Program-made: the position numbers and the translations under genes | Part shown: in pieces, positions 28,148 to 36,605 of the stretch | Layout of the letters: each line of letters starts with the position of its first letter | How positions within the stretch are numbered: the stretch's first letter is position 1 | The notes under the pieces: generated by a model | Seen by the model: only the letters and a program-made list of their open reading frames with translations | What the model was told of the DNA's origin: nothing | Databases searched by the model: none | Source: Alicyclobacillus sp. | GTDB taxonomy: Bacteria > Bacillota > Bacilli > Alicyclobacillales > Alicyclobacillaceae | DNA: 64,000 bases | Assembly (NCBI GenBank): GCA_023511295.1 | Contig: JAIMBT010000005.1 | Coordinates: 1-64,000 of the forward strand | Direction: 5' to 3'

Positions 28148-30028
28148 TCACTCACCGTGGACGCTAAGCTGCCTCAAGACGCCAAGCTGCCTCAATCGGT
28201 ACTGCAGGGTCTGCCGGGGCATTCCCAGCATGCGCGCGGCCTGTTTCACGTTCCCGCCGGCCGCTGTCAGAGCACGGCTGAGCATGATCCGCTCGAACGC
28301 GGACAACATTTCCTTCCATGCCACCTCCGGCGCTTCCCCGCGGGAGATGGCCGTCCAAAAGCCGCCCATGCCGCTCGCCTCCAGGGCCTCCGCCCATTCG
28401 GCGGGTGGCTTCGGCCGCGCTGCCTGCTCGCGTGATGCGACCGCCCCCTCGTGCGCCTGCGGTCCATCTGCCGCTTCACGGCCATCCCCGCGGTGGTCCC
28501 GCCCACGGCTGGCGTGGACAGCGTCCGCCGCTGTCGCGGGCCCCCGCACGGTGTCCCCTCGCTCACCTTCCTCCCGAAGACCCTCCCGTCCCTCCGCGAA
28601 CGCCCGCAGGTGCGGAGGTAGGTCAGCCAGCCGGATGGTGTCGCCTGTTGCAAGGTTGAGGGCCGACTCAATCGCGTTCTCCAATTCGCGCACGTTGCCC
28701 GGCCACGCGTATGCGGACAGCGTGCGGTGGGCGTCCGGATCGATCCCGGTCACGGCCGTCCCCAACCGCCCATTCCACTTGCGGAGGAAGTGGTCCATCA
28801 GCAGGTTGAGGTCCTCTCGCCGTTCCCGCAGCGGTGGAAGGTCAAAGCGGACGACGTTGATGCGGTAGTAGAGATCTGGGCGCAGCCGTCCTGCCGCGAT
28901 GGCTGCCTCTGGGTGCTCGTTCATCGCTGCGACAACCCGGACGTCCACCCGCCGAACGCGCACGTCGCCGACCCGCATCACGTCGCCTTCTTGAAGGACC
29001 CGCAGCAACTTCGCCTGCAGTTCCAAAGGCATCGACTGGATCTCGTCGAGAAACAGCGTCCCCCCATCCGCCAGCTCGAACATGCCCGCCCGGTCTTCCG
29101 CGCCCGTGAAACTCCCGCGCACCGTGCCGAAGAGGATCCCTTCGAGCAGGGACGCAGGCAGCGCTGCGCAGTTGATGGCCAAAAACGGCGCAGGGCGGCG
29201 TGGACTCGCGTTGTGGATGGCCTGAACGAACAGCTCCTTGCCCGTGCCCGTTTCGCCGTAGATGAGCACAGGGGACGACGTTTGCGCCACCCGCTCGGCC
29301 TGCCGCTTCGCATCGATGAGCGGTGGATGTTGCGTGAGAAAGTGGGAGAACAAGTAGACGGCGCCGCTGCTTCCCCGGGTTGATCCGCCGGTTGTCGTAG
29401 CCCGAGCGGATCGACCAGCGCTTCCTGTCACCCGCCCCGGAAGACCGGCACCACCGGAAGACGCACTCCCGGCCCGGCCGCCCGCGACCTGAACCTGCAA
29501 GTCGAGCAGCTGTTCGGACAGGCGCTTCACCTGAGTGTAGTCCTTCGCGATTTCGAGTGCACCGACAAGCCGCCCTGCAGAGAGAATGGGAAGCGTCGTG
29601 TTGACCGTGTGCACCTTGACGCCACGGTAGTTGGTGTAGGTCTGAGGCTGGTTGTAGATGGGTCGGCCCGACTCCAGCACTTGCAGCAGCGTGCTCGTGC
29701 TGTGTTCCAGGGACGGAAACGCTTCCAGGACATGCTTGCCGATCACGTCCTCCTGCGCCAACCCGTCCAAACGACTCGCCGCGCGGTTGTAAACGGCAGT
29801 GCGGCCGGTCAGGTCAACCGCGTGGATACCCTCGTCAATCGTGTCGAGGATCGCCACCAGACCATCCCGGCTGAGGTCGAGCAAGGGCTCCACCGACGAA
29901 CCCCCGCCGGACTGGCCCGAACCGGGGTGGGGACGAGATCGGCCGGAGGCAGAGTTACTGGGGCTTGCCGCGCTCGGGCTTGCCTCTCGCCCATCCTCGG
30001 GTGGAAGCGGTTTCGACGGTACCGCCAC
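28148..30028 (-). CDS. Sigma-54-dependent transcriptional activator with PAS domain
   Basis: 626 residues. A PAS domain lies at about residues 55-165 (ILDTIDEGIHAVDLTGRTAVYN). The AAA+ domain (about 235-465) has Walker A YGETGTGKELFVQAIH, a GSFTGA loop (usually GAFTGA) that contacts sigma-54, Walker B ADGGTLFLDEI and the arginine-finger region RPDLYYRI. The C-terminus is a Fis-type helix-turn-helix (GNVKQAARMLGMPRQTLQYRLRQLG). A long low-complexity linker precedes the HTH. The GTG at 30028 follows GGGAGGT. It has no receiver domain, so a ligand or PAS cue is likely. It probably activates the kdd-kam operon, whose sigma-54 promoter is 0.9 kb away. Confidence 0.93.
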   Translation of the reverse strand: MAVPSKPLPPEDGREASPSAASPSNSASGRSRPHPGSGQSGGGSSVEPLLDLSRDGLVAILDTIDEGIHAVDLTGRTAVYNRAASRLDGLAQEDVIGKHVLEAFPSLEHSTSTLLQVLESGRPIYNQPQTYTNYRGVKVHTVNTTLPILSAGRLVGALEIAKDYTQVKRLSEQLLDLQVQVAGGRAGSASSGGAGLPGRVTGSAGRSARATTTGGSTRGSSGAVYLFSHFLTQHPPLIDAKRQAERVAQTSSPVLIYGETGTGKELFVQAIHNASPRRPAPFLAINCAALPASLLEGILFGTVRGSFTGAEDRAGMFELADGGTLFLDEIQSMPLELQAKLLRVLQEGDVMRVGDVRVRRVDVRVVAAMNEHPEAAIAAGRLRPDLYYRINVVRFDLPPLRERREDLNLLMDHFLRKWNGRLGTAVTGIDPDAHRTLSAYAWPGNVRELENAIESALNLATGDTIRLADLPPHLRAFAEGREGLREEGERGDTVRGPATAADAVHASRGRDHRGDGREAADGPQAHEGAVASREQAARPKPPAEWAEALEASGMGGFWTAISRGEAPEVAWKEMLSAFERIMLSRALTAAGGNVKQAARMLGMPRQTLQYRLRQLGVLRQLSVHGE

Positions 30029-30242
30029 GCGACGACACCTCCCGTATTCAAATCCGTGCCAACATTTTAGCACAGGTGAATTTCGGGCGATCCCGTTGGC
30101 CGTAGCACGATGACGAGTCACCTCATCCCGGCGCGTTCCATCCGCCTTCTCCTCCCGCATAACGCGTTTTTCCCCCACGTTCTCGACAGGGCGGACGATG
30201 GTCGATACGGTTTGTGGAAACGGAAAGCGAGGGGAGCGAACC

Positions 30243-30911
30243 GTGCCATTCGAGGACGCGTACCGTGCGTGGATACGATTCCATCGGAACCGTCGCCAGG
30301 GAGCAGCTGCAGAGCGCCTCAAGGACGGGTTGCAGCACGCGGAGAAGCGATTTGCGGAGAGCGTCTGGTGGGATGCGTTTCACACTTTCGACGCCCTCCA
30401 CCCGGAGTACCAGGTGGTCGACTTTCGGGATGGGCACCGCTATCTCGACTTCGCGTATATTCAGCCGCGATACCGGATTGCCATCGAGATTGACGGCGCC
30501 GGACCTCACTGGCGGGACATCTCGGCGGATCAATTCTGCGACCATTGCCGCCGCCAAAACCACCTGGTGATTGACGGCTGGTATGTCCTCCGATTCGCGT
30601 TCCGGGACGTCGCCGACCATCCGCGCGTGTGCCAACAGACGATTCAGCAGCTGATTGGACGGATTTCGAGCGCAGCCCCCCAACCGTTCGACGAGTTGCC
30701 GCTCGTGGACCGAGAGATTGTCCGGATGGCGCTCACCGCTGCGCGCTCCATCACAGCGCAAGACGTCATGCGGCGCTGCCATCTCCAGAATCACGCCGCA
30801 CGCGAGCACCTGAAGAAGCTGACCGCGGCCGGCTGGTTGGAACCGGCTCAGGGGGCTGTTCACGTATGGGCGTATCGCCTACACCCGTCGCGCGCCAACA
30901 TTCAGCTGTAG
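30243..30911 (+). CDS. Nuclease-fold (DUF559/Vsr-like) protein with C-terminal helix-turn-helix
   Basis: 222 residues. The middle third reads YLDFAYIQPRYRIAIEIDG, then HWRDISADQFCDHCRRQNHL and GWYVLRFAFRDVADHP, the pattern of the PD-(D/E)xK nuclease-like DUF559 fold. A C-terminal segment (LTAARSITAQDVMRRCHLQN, HAAREHLKKLTAAGWL) looks like a winged helix. Such fusions are common but uncharacterised in Bacillota. The GTG at 30243 is chosen for its GAGGGGAG site; the upstream ATG lacks one. It is divergent from the sigma-54 activator across a 214-bp gap and is followed by the 42-bp repeat array. Function is not known. Confidence 0.72.
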   Translation: MPFEDAYRAWIRFHRNRRQGAAAERLKDGLQHAEKRFAESVWWDAFHTFDALHPEYQVVDFRDGHRYLDFAYIQPRYRIAIEIDGAGPHWRDISADQFCDHCRRQNHLVIDGWYVLRFAFRDVADHPRVCQQTIQQLIGRISSAAPQPFDELPLVDREIVRMALTAARSITAQDVMRRCHLQNHAAREHLKKLTAAGWLEPAQGAVHVWAYRLHPSRANIQL

Positions 30912-30994
30912 CATCGGAGAGGGCAGCCCCCGTAGGCGCGCTTTCTCAGCGCCGGGACCCGTGTGCCCCCGGGGTATCGGGGGCCCGGCACCCG

Positions 30995-31661
30995 GATTCC
31001 GATCCGTTCGATCGCTTTGGCTGCTTCCCGGGCGCGGGTTCCGATCCGTTCGATCGCTTTTGCCGCCCCCCGCGCCCGGATTCCGATCCGTTCGATCGCT
31101 TTTGCTGCCTCCCGGGCGCGGATTTCGATCCTTGCGATCGCTTTGCGCCCTTCCCGGGCGTGGATTCCGATCCGTTCGATCGCTTTTGCCGCCCCCCGCG
31201 CCCGGATTCCGATCCTTTCGATCGCTTTGGCTGCCTCCCGGGTGCGGATTCCGATCCGTTCGATCGCTTTGGCTGCCTCCCGGGTGCGGATTCCGATCCG
31301 TTCGATCGCTTTGGCTGCTTCCCGGGCGCGGATTCCGATCCATTCGATCACTTTGGCTGCCCCCCGCGCGCGGATTCCGATCCATTCGATCGCTTTGCGC
31401 CCTTCCCGCGCCCGGATTCCGATCCGTTCGATCGCTTTGGCTGCCTCCCGGGCGCGGATTCCGATCCATTCGATCGCTTTGCGCCCTGCCCGCGCCCGGA
31501 TTCCGATCCGTTCGATCGCTTTGGCTGCTTCCCGGGCGCGGATTCCGATCCATTCGATCGCTTTGGCCGCCCCCCGCGCGCGGATTCCGATCCTTTCGAT
31601 CGCTTTTGCGGCCCATGTACCCCCATGGGTACCAGACTTCCGATCCGTTCGATCGCTTTCG
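30995..31661. repeat. Array C: sixteen 42-bp tandem repeats
   Basis: Units begin with GATTCCGATCC every 42 bp from 30995 to 31583 without a break (15 units), with a final diverged unit near 31636. The conserved part is GATTCCGATCCGTTCGATCG followed by CTTT; the variable part is a GC-rich CTGCCTCCCGGGCGCG-type tail. Each unit carries the palindrome CGATCG. Because 42 is a multiple of three, all six frames stay open, giving 14-residue peptide repeats (for example DSDPFDRFGCLPGA) on both strands. No ribosome site or homologous protein supports coding. Intergenic minisatellite is the best reading. Confidence 0.93.
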
Positions 31662-31757
31662 CGCGCCCACGCGCCCACGCGCCCACGCGCCCACGCGCCC
31701 ACGCGCCCACGCGCCCACGCGCCCACGCGCCCGCGCGCCTACGCGCCCACGCGCCGC
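31662..31757. repeat. Octamer repeat GCGCCCAC, about eleven copies
   Basis: The 8-bp unit GCGCCCAC repeats in tandem from the end of array C to the stop of the DUF1934 gene, with minor variants near 31730. It is a likely slippage-prone tract. Length could differ between clones or assemblies. Confidence 0.9.
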
Positions 31758-31758
31758 G

Positions 31759-32262
31759 CTACCGCCCGCGCGCTCGGTACGCCAGTCGAATCTCCACCCG
31801 CTGCGCCACCCCGCCCACCACCAGGGTGTAGCGCAACTGCACCCGCCCCGAGGCCGGCGCGTCGCTGAGTTCCACCGCCAGGTGCTCCGTCGCCGTGCGC
31901 ACGTCGAGTGCCCCGGCGCCCCGCACCGACAGGACGGACGACGCCGACTCTCCCGCCGCAAACCGGTGAACCCACACCACGCTGCCGGACCGCGTGATGG
32001 AGACACTCGGGATGTCGCCCTGGGAGTGGGGAGGGCCGGGATCGATCCGGTACACCGTCCGGTCCCGCACACCGCCCTCCGCCGCCGGCGCCGCGCCTTG
32101 GGGCTCGTCCACGACCAGCTCGTGGGCGCCGCCCTGGGAGCGCCAGCGCGCCGCGCTGTACACATGTCGGCTGTGCGCCGGCGCCGCGTCGGGCGCCGTC
32201 TGCTCCCACCGCTCTATCACCAGCCGCACCGCTTGTCCGATTGGCTCGGCGCCAGGTCCCAT
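31759..32262 (-). CDS. DUF1934 beta-barrel protein (YwiB family)
   Basis: 167 residues. The pattern of VRLVIERWEQT at the start, YRIDPGPPHSQGDIPSVSITRSG in the middle and VELSDAPASGRVQLRYTLVVGG near the end fits DUF1934, a small calycin-like barrel of unknown function. B. subtilis YwiB lies in the same neighbourhood of speB, speE and pbpG. The ATG at 32262 follows GGAGG. The gene lies 23 bp after speB and probably closes the speE-speB operon. Its stop abuts the octamer repeat. Confidence 0.75.
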   Translation of the reverse strand: MGPGAEPIGQAVRLVIERWEQTAPDAAPAHSRHVYSAARWRSQGGAHELVVDEPQGAAPAAEGGVRDRTVYRIDPGPPHSQGDIPSVSITRSGSVVWVHRFAAGESASSVLSVRGAGALDVRTATEHLAVELSDAPASGRVQLRYTLVVGGVAQRVEIRLAYRARGR

Positions 32263-32285
32263 CCCTGTCCTCCGCCTGCCTTTCG

Positions 32286-33176
32286 TCAGCGCACGAATGC
32301 CAGCAGCGCCTCGCGAACCAGCTTCGCGCCGAGAATCTGCGACAGCTCACTCGGGTCAATCGGGGGTGCGACTTCCATCAGATCAAAGCCGACGACGTTC
32401 AGCTCCGACAGCAGCCGCATCGCCTCGAACGCCTCGCGCGGGTCGATGCCGCCGTGTTCCGCCGTGCCGGTGCCGGGTGCGTACGCCGGGTCCATCACGT
32501 CGATGTCCCAGGTCACGTAGACCGGGTGCCCGCGCAGCTCAGAGAGGACCCGTCGGAGCGGGTCCGCCACGTCAAACGGGAAGAAGTGTGTGTGGTCGCG
32601 GGCCCACTGGAACTCGTCGCGGGTGCCAGATCGGATGCCGAACTGGTAGACCCGGTCGGGGCCAATCCCGTCGCATACCTTGCGCATCACGGTGGCGTGT
32701 GAAAGCGGCTCGCCTTCGTAGTTCTCGCGCAGATCGGCGTGGGCATCGATGTGAATCACCCGCAGATCCGGGTGCCGCTCCCAGGCTGCGCGCAGCGGTC
32801 CCCAGCTGGCCAGGTGCTCCCCACCAAGGCCAAGCGGCAGCTTCTCCGCCTCGTACAGCGACTTCACGTACCGGTAGAGGGCCTCCACGCTCTTCTCGGG
32901 ATTTCCGAACGGGAGTGGGACATCGCCCGCGTCGAAGTAGCGGATGTCCGACAGGTCCCGGTCCAAGTACGGGCTGTACTCCTCCACTCCGACGGACACC
33001 TCGCGGATGCGGGTCGGTCCCAACCGGGTGCCGGATCGAAACGAGACCGTCCAGTCCATCGGCATGCCGTAGATGACCGCCTGCGCGGCCCCGAAGTCTT
33101 CCGTCGCCCCGATGAACACGTTGCCGCTGTACGCCGGATCAAGCGGGCGCAGCCCCTGGCCGTCGAAGCCGCTCAT
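32286..33176 (-). CDS. speB: Agmatinase / ureohydrolase
   Basis: 296-residue arginase-family enzyme, expected to split agmatine into putrescine and urea. The manganese ligands are in LGLGGEHLASW, VIHIDAHADLREN and VTWDIDVMDPAYAPGTG; EVAPPIDPSELSQILGAKLV closes the fold. The start overlaps the speE stop by four bases (ATGA). Together with spermidine synthase it forms the agmatine-to-spermidine segment conserved in Bacillus as speE-speB. Confidence 0.94.
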   Translation of the reverse strand: MSGFDGQGLRPLDPAYSGNVFIGATEDFGAAQAVIYGMPMDWTVSFRSGTRLGPTRIREVSVGVEEYSPYLDRDLSDIRYFDAGDVPLPFGNPEKSVEALYRYVKSLYEAEKLPLGLGGEHLASWGPLRAAWERHPDLRVIHIDAHADLRENYEGEPLSHATVMRKVCDGIGPDRVYQFGIRSGTRDEFQWARDHTHFFPFDVADPLRRVLSELRGHPVYVTWDIDVMDPAYAPGTGTAEHGGIDPREAFEAMRLLSELNVVGFDLMEVAPPIDPSELSQILGAKLVREALLAFVR

Positions 33177-34009
33177 TGGCGCGTCAACTCCTGCACAAAC
33201 GGCGGCAGGACGAACGCCGCCTGGTGAATTTCCTCAGTGTAGTACTTCGTCCCGCTCACGCGGGCGGGCTGCCGGTCGCGCAGGGGGTGGTACTGCTTCG
33301 TCCCCATCGTGAAGCTCCACATCCCCGTCGGGTAGGTGGGAATGTACGCGAGGTAGAGGTGCGCCTGCGGGAAGACGCTCGCGATGTCGCTGTACACCTG
33401 GCGGATGAGCCCTTGGTTGACCCACGGAGACTCCGTCTGTGCGACGAACAGACCGTCCTCCTTGAGGCAGTCGAACACCATCTGGTAGAAGTCGCGGGCG
33501 AACAAGCCCACGGCCGGCCCGACCGGGTCGGTCGAGTCGACGAGCACGACGTCAAACTCCCCTTTGTGGTCTTTCACGTACTGGATACCGTCCGTGACCT
33601 GGATGTCCACCCGCGGGTCCGCCAGGCCGCTCGCAATCTGCGGGAAGTACTGCTTCGAAGCCTCAATCACGCGGCCATCAATCTCCGCGAGCACAGCCCG
33701 CTCGACCGTCGGGTGTTTCACAATCTCGCGGATGGCGCCGCCGTCGCCGCCGCCGATGACGAGCACGTTCTTCGGGTTTGGGTGTGTGTGCAGCGGCACG
33801 TGCGAAATCATCTCGTGGTACACAAACTCGTCCTTGTCCGTCGTCATCACACAGCCGTCGAGCACGAGCAGGTTGCCGTACTGCTGTGTCTCGAACACGT
33901 CGAGCGTCTGAAACTCGGTGACTTCGCGGTGAATGGTCCGGTTAATCCGGAGCCCGATTGTCAGCTTGTCGGTTTGCAGTTCCGTAAACCACAGGTCGGT
34001 CTTTGGCAC
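33173..34009 (-). CDS. speE: Spermidine synthase
   Basis: 278 residues. SpeE transfers an aminopropyl group from decarboxylated SAM to putrescine. Visible motifs are LWFTELQTDKLTIGLRI, VLVIGGGDGGAIREIVKHP (nucleoside binding), LAEIDGRVIEASKQYFP, DIQVTDGIQYV and VVLVDSTDPVGPAVGLF, with catalytic Asp in that last motif. A long upstream extension is open but has no ribosome site; the GTG at 34009 follows GGGAGGG. It is the first gene of speE-speB-DUF1934 and has an extended -10 promoter at 34119-34127. Confidence 0.96.
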   Translation of the reverse strand: MPKTDLWFTELQTDKLTIGLRINRTIHREVTEFQTLDVFETQQYGNLLVLDGCVMTTDKDEFVYHEMISHVPLHTHPNPKNVLVIGGGDGGAIREIVKHPTVERAVLAEIDGRVIEASKQYFPQIASGLADPRVDIQVTDGIQYVKDHKGEFDVVLVDSTDPVGPAVGLFARDFYQMVFDCLKEDGLFVAQTESPWVNQGLIRQVYSDIASVFPQAHLYLAYIPTYPTGMWSFTMGTKQYHPLRDRQPARVSGTKYYTEEIHQAAFVLPPFVQELTRQ

Positions 34010-34118
34010 CTTGAAACCCTCCCATCTCGGCGGCGTCGGGCGCAGTCCCCCGCAGACCAGGCGCACTCCCGCCTGCCGCGTGAATCGAACCTGTCCAGCG
34101 CCGTCCAGTCCGACCCGT

Positions 34119-34127
34119 ATTATACCA
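34119..34127 (-). promoter_or_regulatory. Extended -10 promoter of speE
   Basis: The minus strand reads TGGTATAAT (TGn plus a perfect TATAAT) about 110 bp upstream of the speE GTG. The -35 is weak (TTTACC at 16 bases). The 349-bp region 34010-34358 between speE and the divergent PBP gene holds nothing else I can support. Confidence 0.6.
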
Positions 34128-34358
34128 GAACCGATCCGCCGGTAAACGCGCACCCACCGCCCGTTCCGCCGGCCCGGCACGCGCCGTCCGACTGGCCCAC
34201 GCGCCGATTTCCGCCGGCGCGGCCAACGTGCCGTTGGATGAGCTGGCTGGACGACCGGTATGAAACGAGGCAATGTAACGCAAAATAACCCGCGAATTCC
34301 ATCGCAGGGCATCCGTTCCACGCTCGTTCTGCTTCTGCGGTACCGAGGAGGACCCGAC

Positions 34359-36455
34359 GTGACCCTTGACCAGCCGACGACCCTAGAGCGAACGCTCGCC
34401 AGACGGCCGACCGGTGGCCGCGGCGGAGGCCGTCCCGGACGCCGCCGGCGCCAGACCCCGTGGTGGCTCAAGTTCGTGGCGGTGCCCGTGGCCGTCGGGT
34501 TTGCAGGCATGACCACCGTGCTCGTCAGCTTGCGCCACGCCCCATTGCCAGACCAGAGCTTCCTAGATCCGACCCGGATTGAGACCGAGGACGGCACCGT
34601 GCTCACCGAGTGGACCCTGCGCGGAACCCACGCGCAGCAGGTGCCGCTGTCTGAGATCCCGCCCTTTCTGCAACAGGCGACCGTGGCGGTCGAGGACGCG
34701 CGCTTCTACCAACACGGCGCATTCAACCTCGAGTCGACGGCGCGTGCGCTGTTGGTCGACCTGCGCCACGGCCGCGTGCTCCAGGGCGGCTCCACCATCA
34801 CGCAGCAGTTGGCGAAGAACCTGTTTTTGCAACCGGATCGAACGCTCGGCCGCAAACTCCGTGAAGCCCTGCTCGCGATGCAGTTGGAGCTGCACGAGTC
34901 GAAGTCGCAGATCCTCAGCCAGTACCTGAACACCGTCTACTACGGCCACGGCGCGTACGGGGTCGCCGCCGCTGCACAGATGTACTTCCACAAACCCGTG
35001 CGGGATTTGACCCTGGCGGAGTGCGCGCTGCTGGCCGGCTTGCCGAGGGGCCCCGCGCTGTACTCGCCAATTGTGCACCCGGACGCCGCCAAAGCGCGCC
35101 AATCACTGGTGTTGGAGCGGATGGTGAAAGTTGGATTCCTGACGCAGGCCGAGGCGGATGCCGCATTGCGTCAGCCGCTGCACGTGTATCCCCCGGCGGA
35201 CCCAGCCGCGGCCGCGCCCTACTTCACCGCCACCGCCCTGCACGAGGCGACGCGGACGTTCCAGCTTGACCACGACGCGCTCTACCGAGGCGGCCTGCGC
35301 ATCACGACGACGCTTGATCCGGTCCTGCAAAAAGCCGCCGAACACGCGGTGGCCACCACCTTGCCGAAGGACAGCGGCCTTCAGGCCGCACTGGTCGCCA
35401 TCGACCCGCAGACCGGCGCCATCAAAGCGTTGGTCGGCGGGCGGGATTTCGCGACCAGCCCGTACAACCGCGCCCTCGCTGAGCGGCAACCCGGGTCCAC
35501 CTTTAAGGCTGTGCTGTACGCGGCCGCCCTGCAGCACGGGTGGGCGCCGAACCGACAGGTGGCAAGTGAGATGACCACCTTCCTGTACGACCAGTCGAAA
35601 CTGTACACCGTACACGACTACGGCGACCTCTACGCGCACCGGCCACTCACGATGCGCGAAGCGATTGCCCGTTCGGACAACGTGTACGCGGTCACGGCGA
35701 ACCTCGACATCGGGCCGAACCAAGTGATGGAGGAAGCGAAGCAGCTCGGCATCACGACGCCGCTTGCGCCGTACCCGGCCCTCGCGCTCGGCGTATTCCC
35801 CGTCAGCCCCGTGCAGATGGCGGCTTCCTACGCCGCGTTCGCAAACGGCGGGTACCGGGTGGAACCGTACGCGGTGGAACAGGTGCGGTCAGCGGCGGAC
35901 GGTACCGTGCAGCAGCACGAGGTGCACAAGGAGCACGTGCTCGACAGCCGGACGTGCTTCCAACTGACCGACCTCATGACCAGCGTCGTGGAGCCGGGCG
36001 GGACGGGGTACCGGGTTCGGCCGTACCTGCACGGACCGGTGGCGGCAAAGACGGGGACCACCGACACGGATGCGTGGATGGTCGGCTACACGCCGCAGCT
36101 GGTCTGCGCCGTCTGGGTGGGCTACGACGACAACCGCCCGCTCGACCAGATGGAGTCGCACCTCGCTGCGCCCATCTGGGGCAAGTTCATGGGGACGGCG
36201 CAACAGCGCCTGCCCGGCCCGTGGTTCACCCCACCAGCGGGCTTGGAGAAGCGGGTGATAGATCCCGTCACGGGCCAACTGGCGACGGACACATGCGCCG
36301 TGACAGAAACCGACTGGTTCCTGCCCGGGACAGGGCCGACCGATCCCTGTAGCTTGCACCCGGCAAGGACCACTGCGCCACAGCCGCAGAGCCCCATTCA
36401 GACGGCTGAAGCCTGGTGGCACCGCTGGGTCCACCGCCTGAGCCCCCGTCACTGA
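34359..36455 (+). CDS. Class A penicillin-binding protein (PBP1/PbpG type)
   Basis: 698 residues. Basic N-terminus, one membrane segment (about residues 40-58), then the GT51 transglycosylase with AVEDARFYQHGAFN and LQGGSTITQQLAKNLFL, then the transpeptidase with S380TFK (RQPGSTFKAV), S439DN (ARSDNVYAV) and K564TG (AAKTGTTDTD). Both catalytic domains are intact. It polymerises and cross-links peptidoglycan outside the membrane. GTG at 34359 follows GAGGAGG. Divergent from speE as in B. subtilis, where pbpG is sporulation-linked. A C-terminal tail with two Cys (DTCAVTETDW, TDPCSL) could form a disulfide. Confidence 0.95.
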   Translation: MTLDQPTTLERTLARRPTGGRGGGRPGRRRRQTPWWLKFVAVPVAVGFAGMTTVLVSLRHAPLPDQSFLDPTRIETEDGTVLTEWTLRGTHAQQVPLSEIPPFLQQATVAVEDARFYQHGAFNLESTARALLVDLRHGRVLQGGSTITQQLAKNLFLQPDRTLGRKLREALLAMQLELHESKSQILSQYLNTVYYGHGAYGVAAAAQMYFHKPVRDLTLAECALLAGLPRGPALYSPIVHPDAAKARQSLVLERMVKVGFLTQAEADAALRQPLHVYPPADPAAAAPYFTATALHEATRTFQLDHDALYRGGLRITTTLDPVLQKAAEHAVATTLPKDSGLQAALVAIDPQTGAIKALVGGRDFATSPYNRALAERQPGSTFKAVLYAAALQHGWAPNRQVASEMTTFLYDQSKLYTVHDYGDLYAHRPLTMREAIARSDNVYAVTANLDIGPNQVMEEAKQLGITTPLAPYPALALGVFPVSPVQMAASYAAFANGGYRVEPYAVEQVRSAADGTVQQHEVHKEHVLDSRTCFQLTDLMTSVVEPGGTGYRVRPYLHGPVAAKTGTTDTDAWMVGYTPQLVCAVWVGYDDNRPLDQMESHLAAPIWGKFMGTAQQRLPGPWFTPPAGLEKRVIDPVTGQLATDTCAVTETDWFLPGTGPTDPCSLHPARTTAPQPQSPIQTAEAWWHRWVHRLSPRH

Positions 36456-36566
36456 GCGCTCGCTCGGGACCGAAGAGCAACCACGGCAAAGGGAAACCGG
36501 CAGTTGTGCAGCCTCCGTTCGGCGCGGACAGGGCGTTCCAAAGCCGCGCTCCATCCGCTCTTTGCG

Positions 36567-36575
36567 TGATACAAT
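36567..36575 (+). promoter_or_regulatory. Extended -10 promoter of the aminotransferase gene
   Basis: TGATACAAT (TGn plus TACAAT) lies 31 bp upstream of the TTG start. No good -35 is visible. An identical TGATACAATGG occurs before the ABC importer binding protein at 54404. Confidence 0.5.
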
Positions 36576-36605
36576 GGCGTCAAACGTTGAGAGGAGCGTG
36601 GCCGA

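Noticed and set aside
30629-32520. Several long open frames across the 42-bp repeats on both strands
   Set aside because: Openness follows from a 42-bp period without stop codons. All frames are open at once and none has a convincing ribosome site or family.
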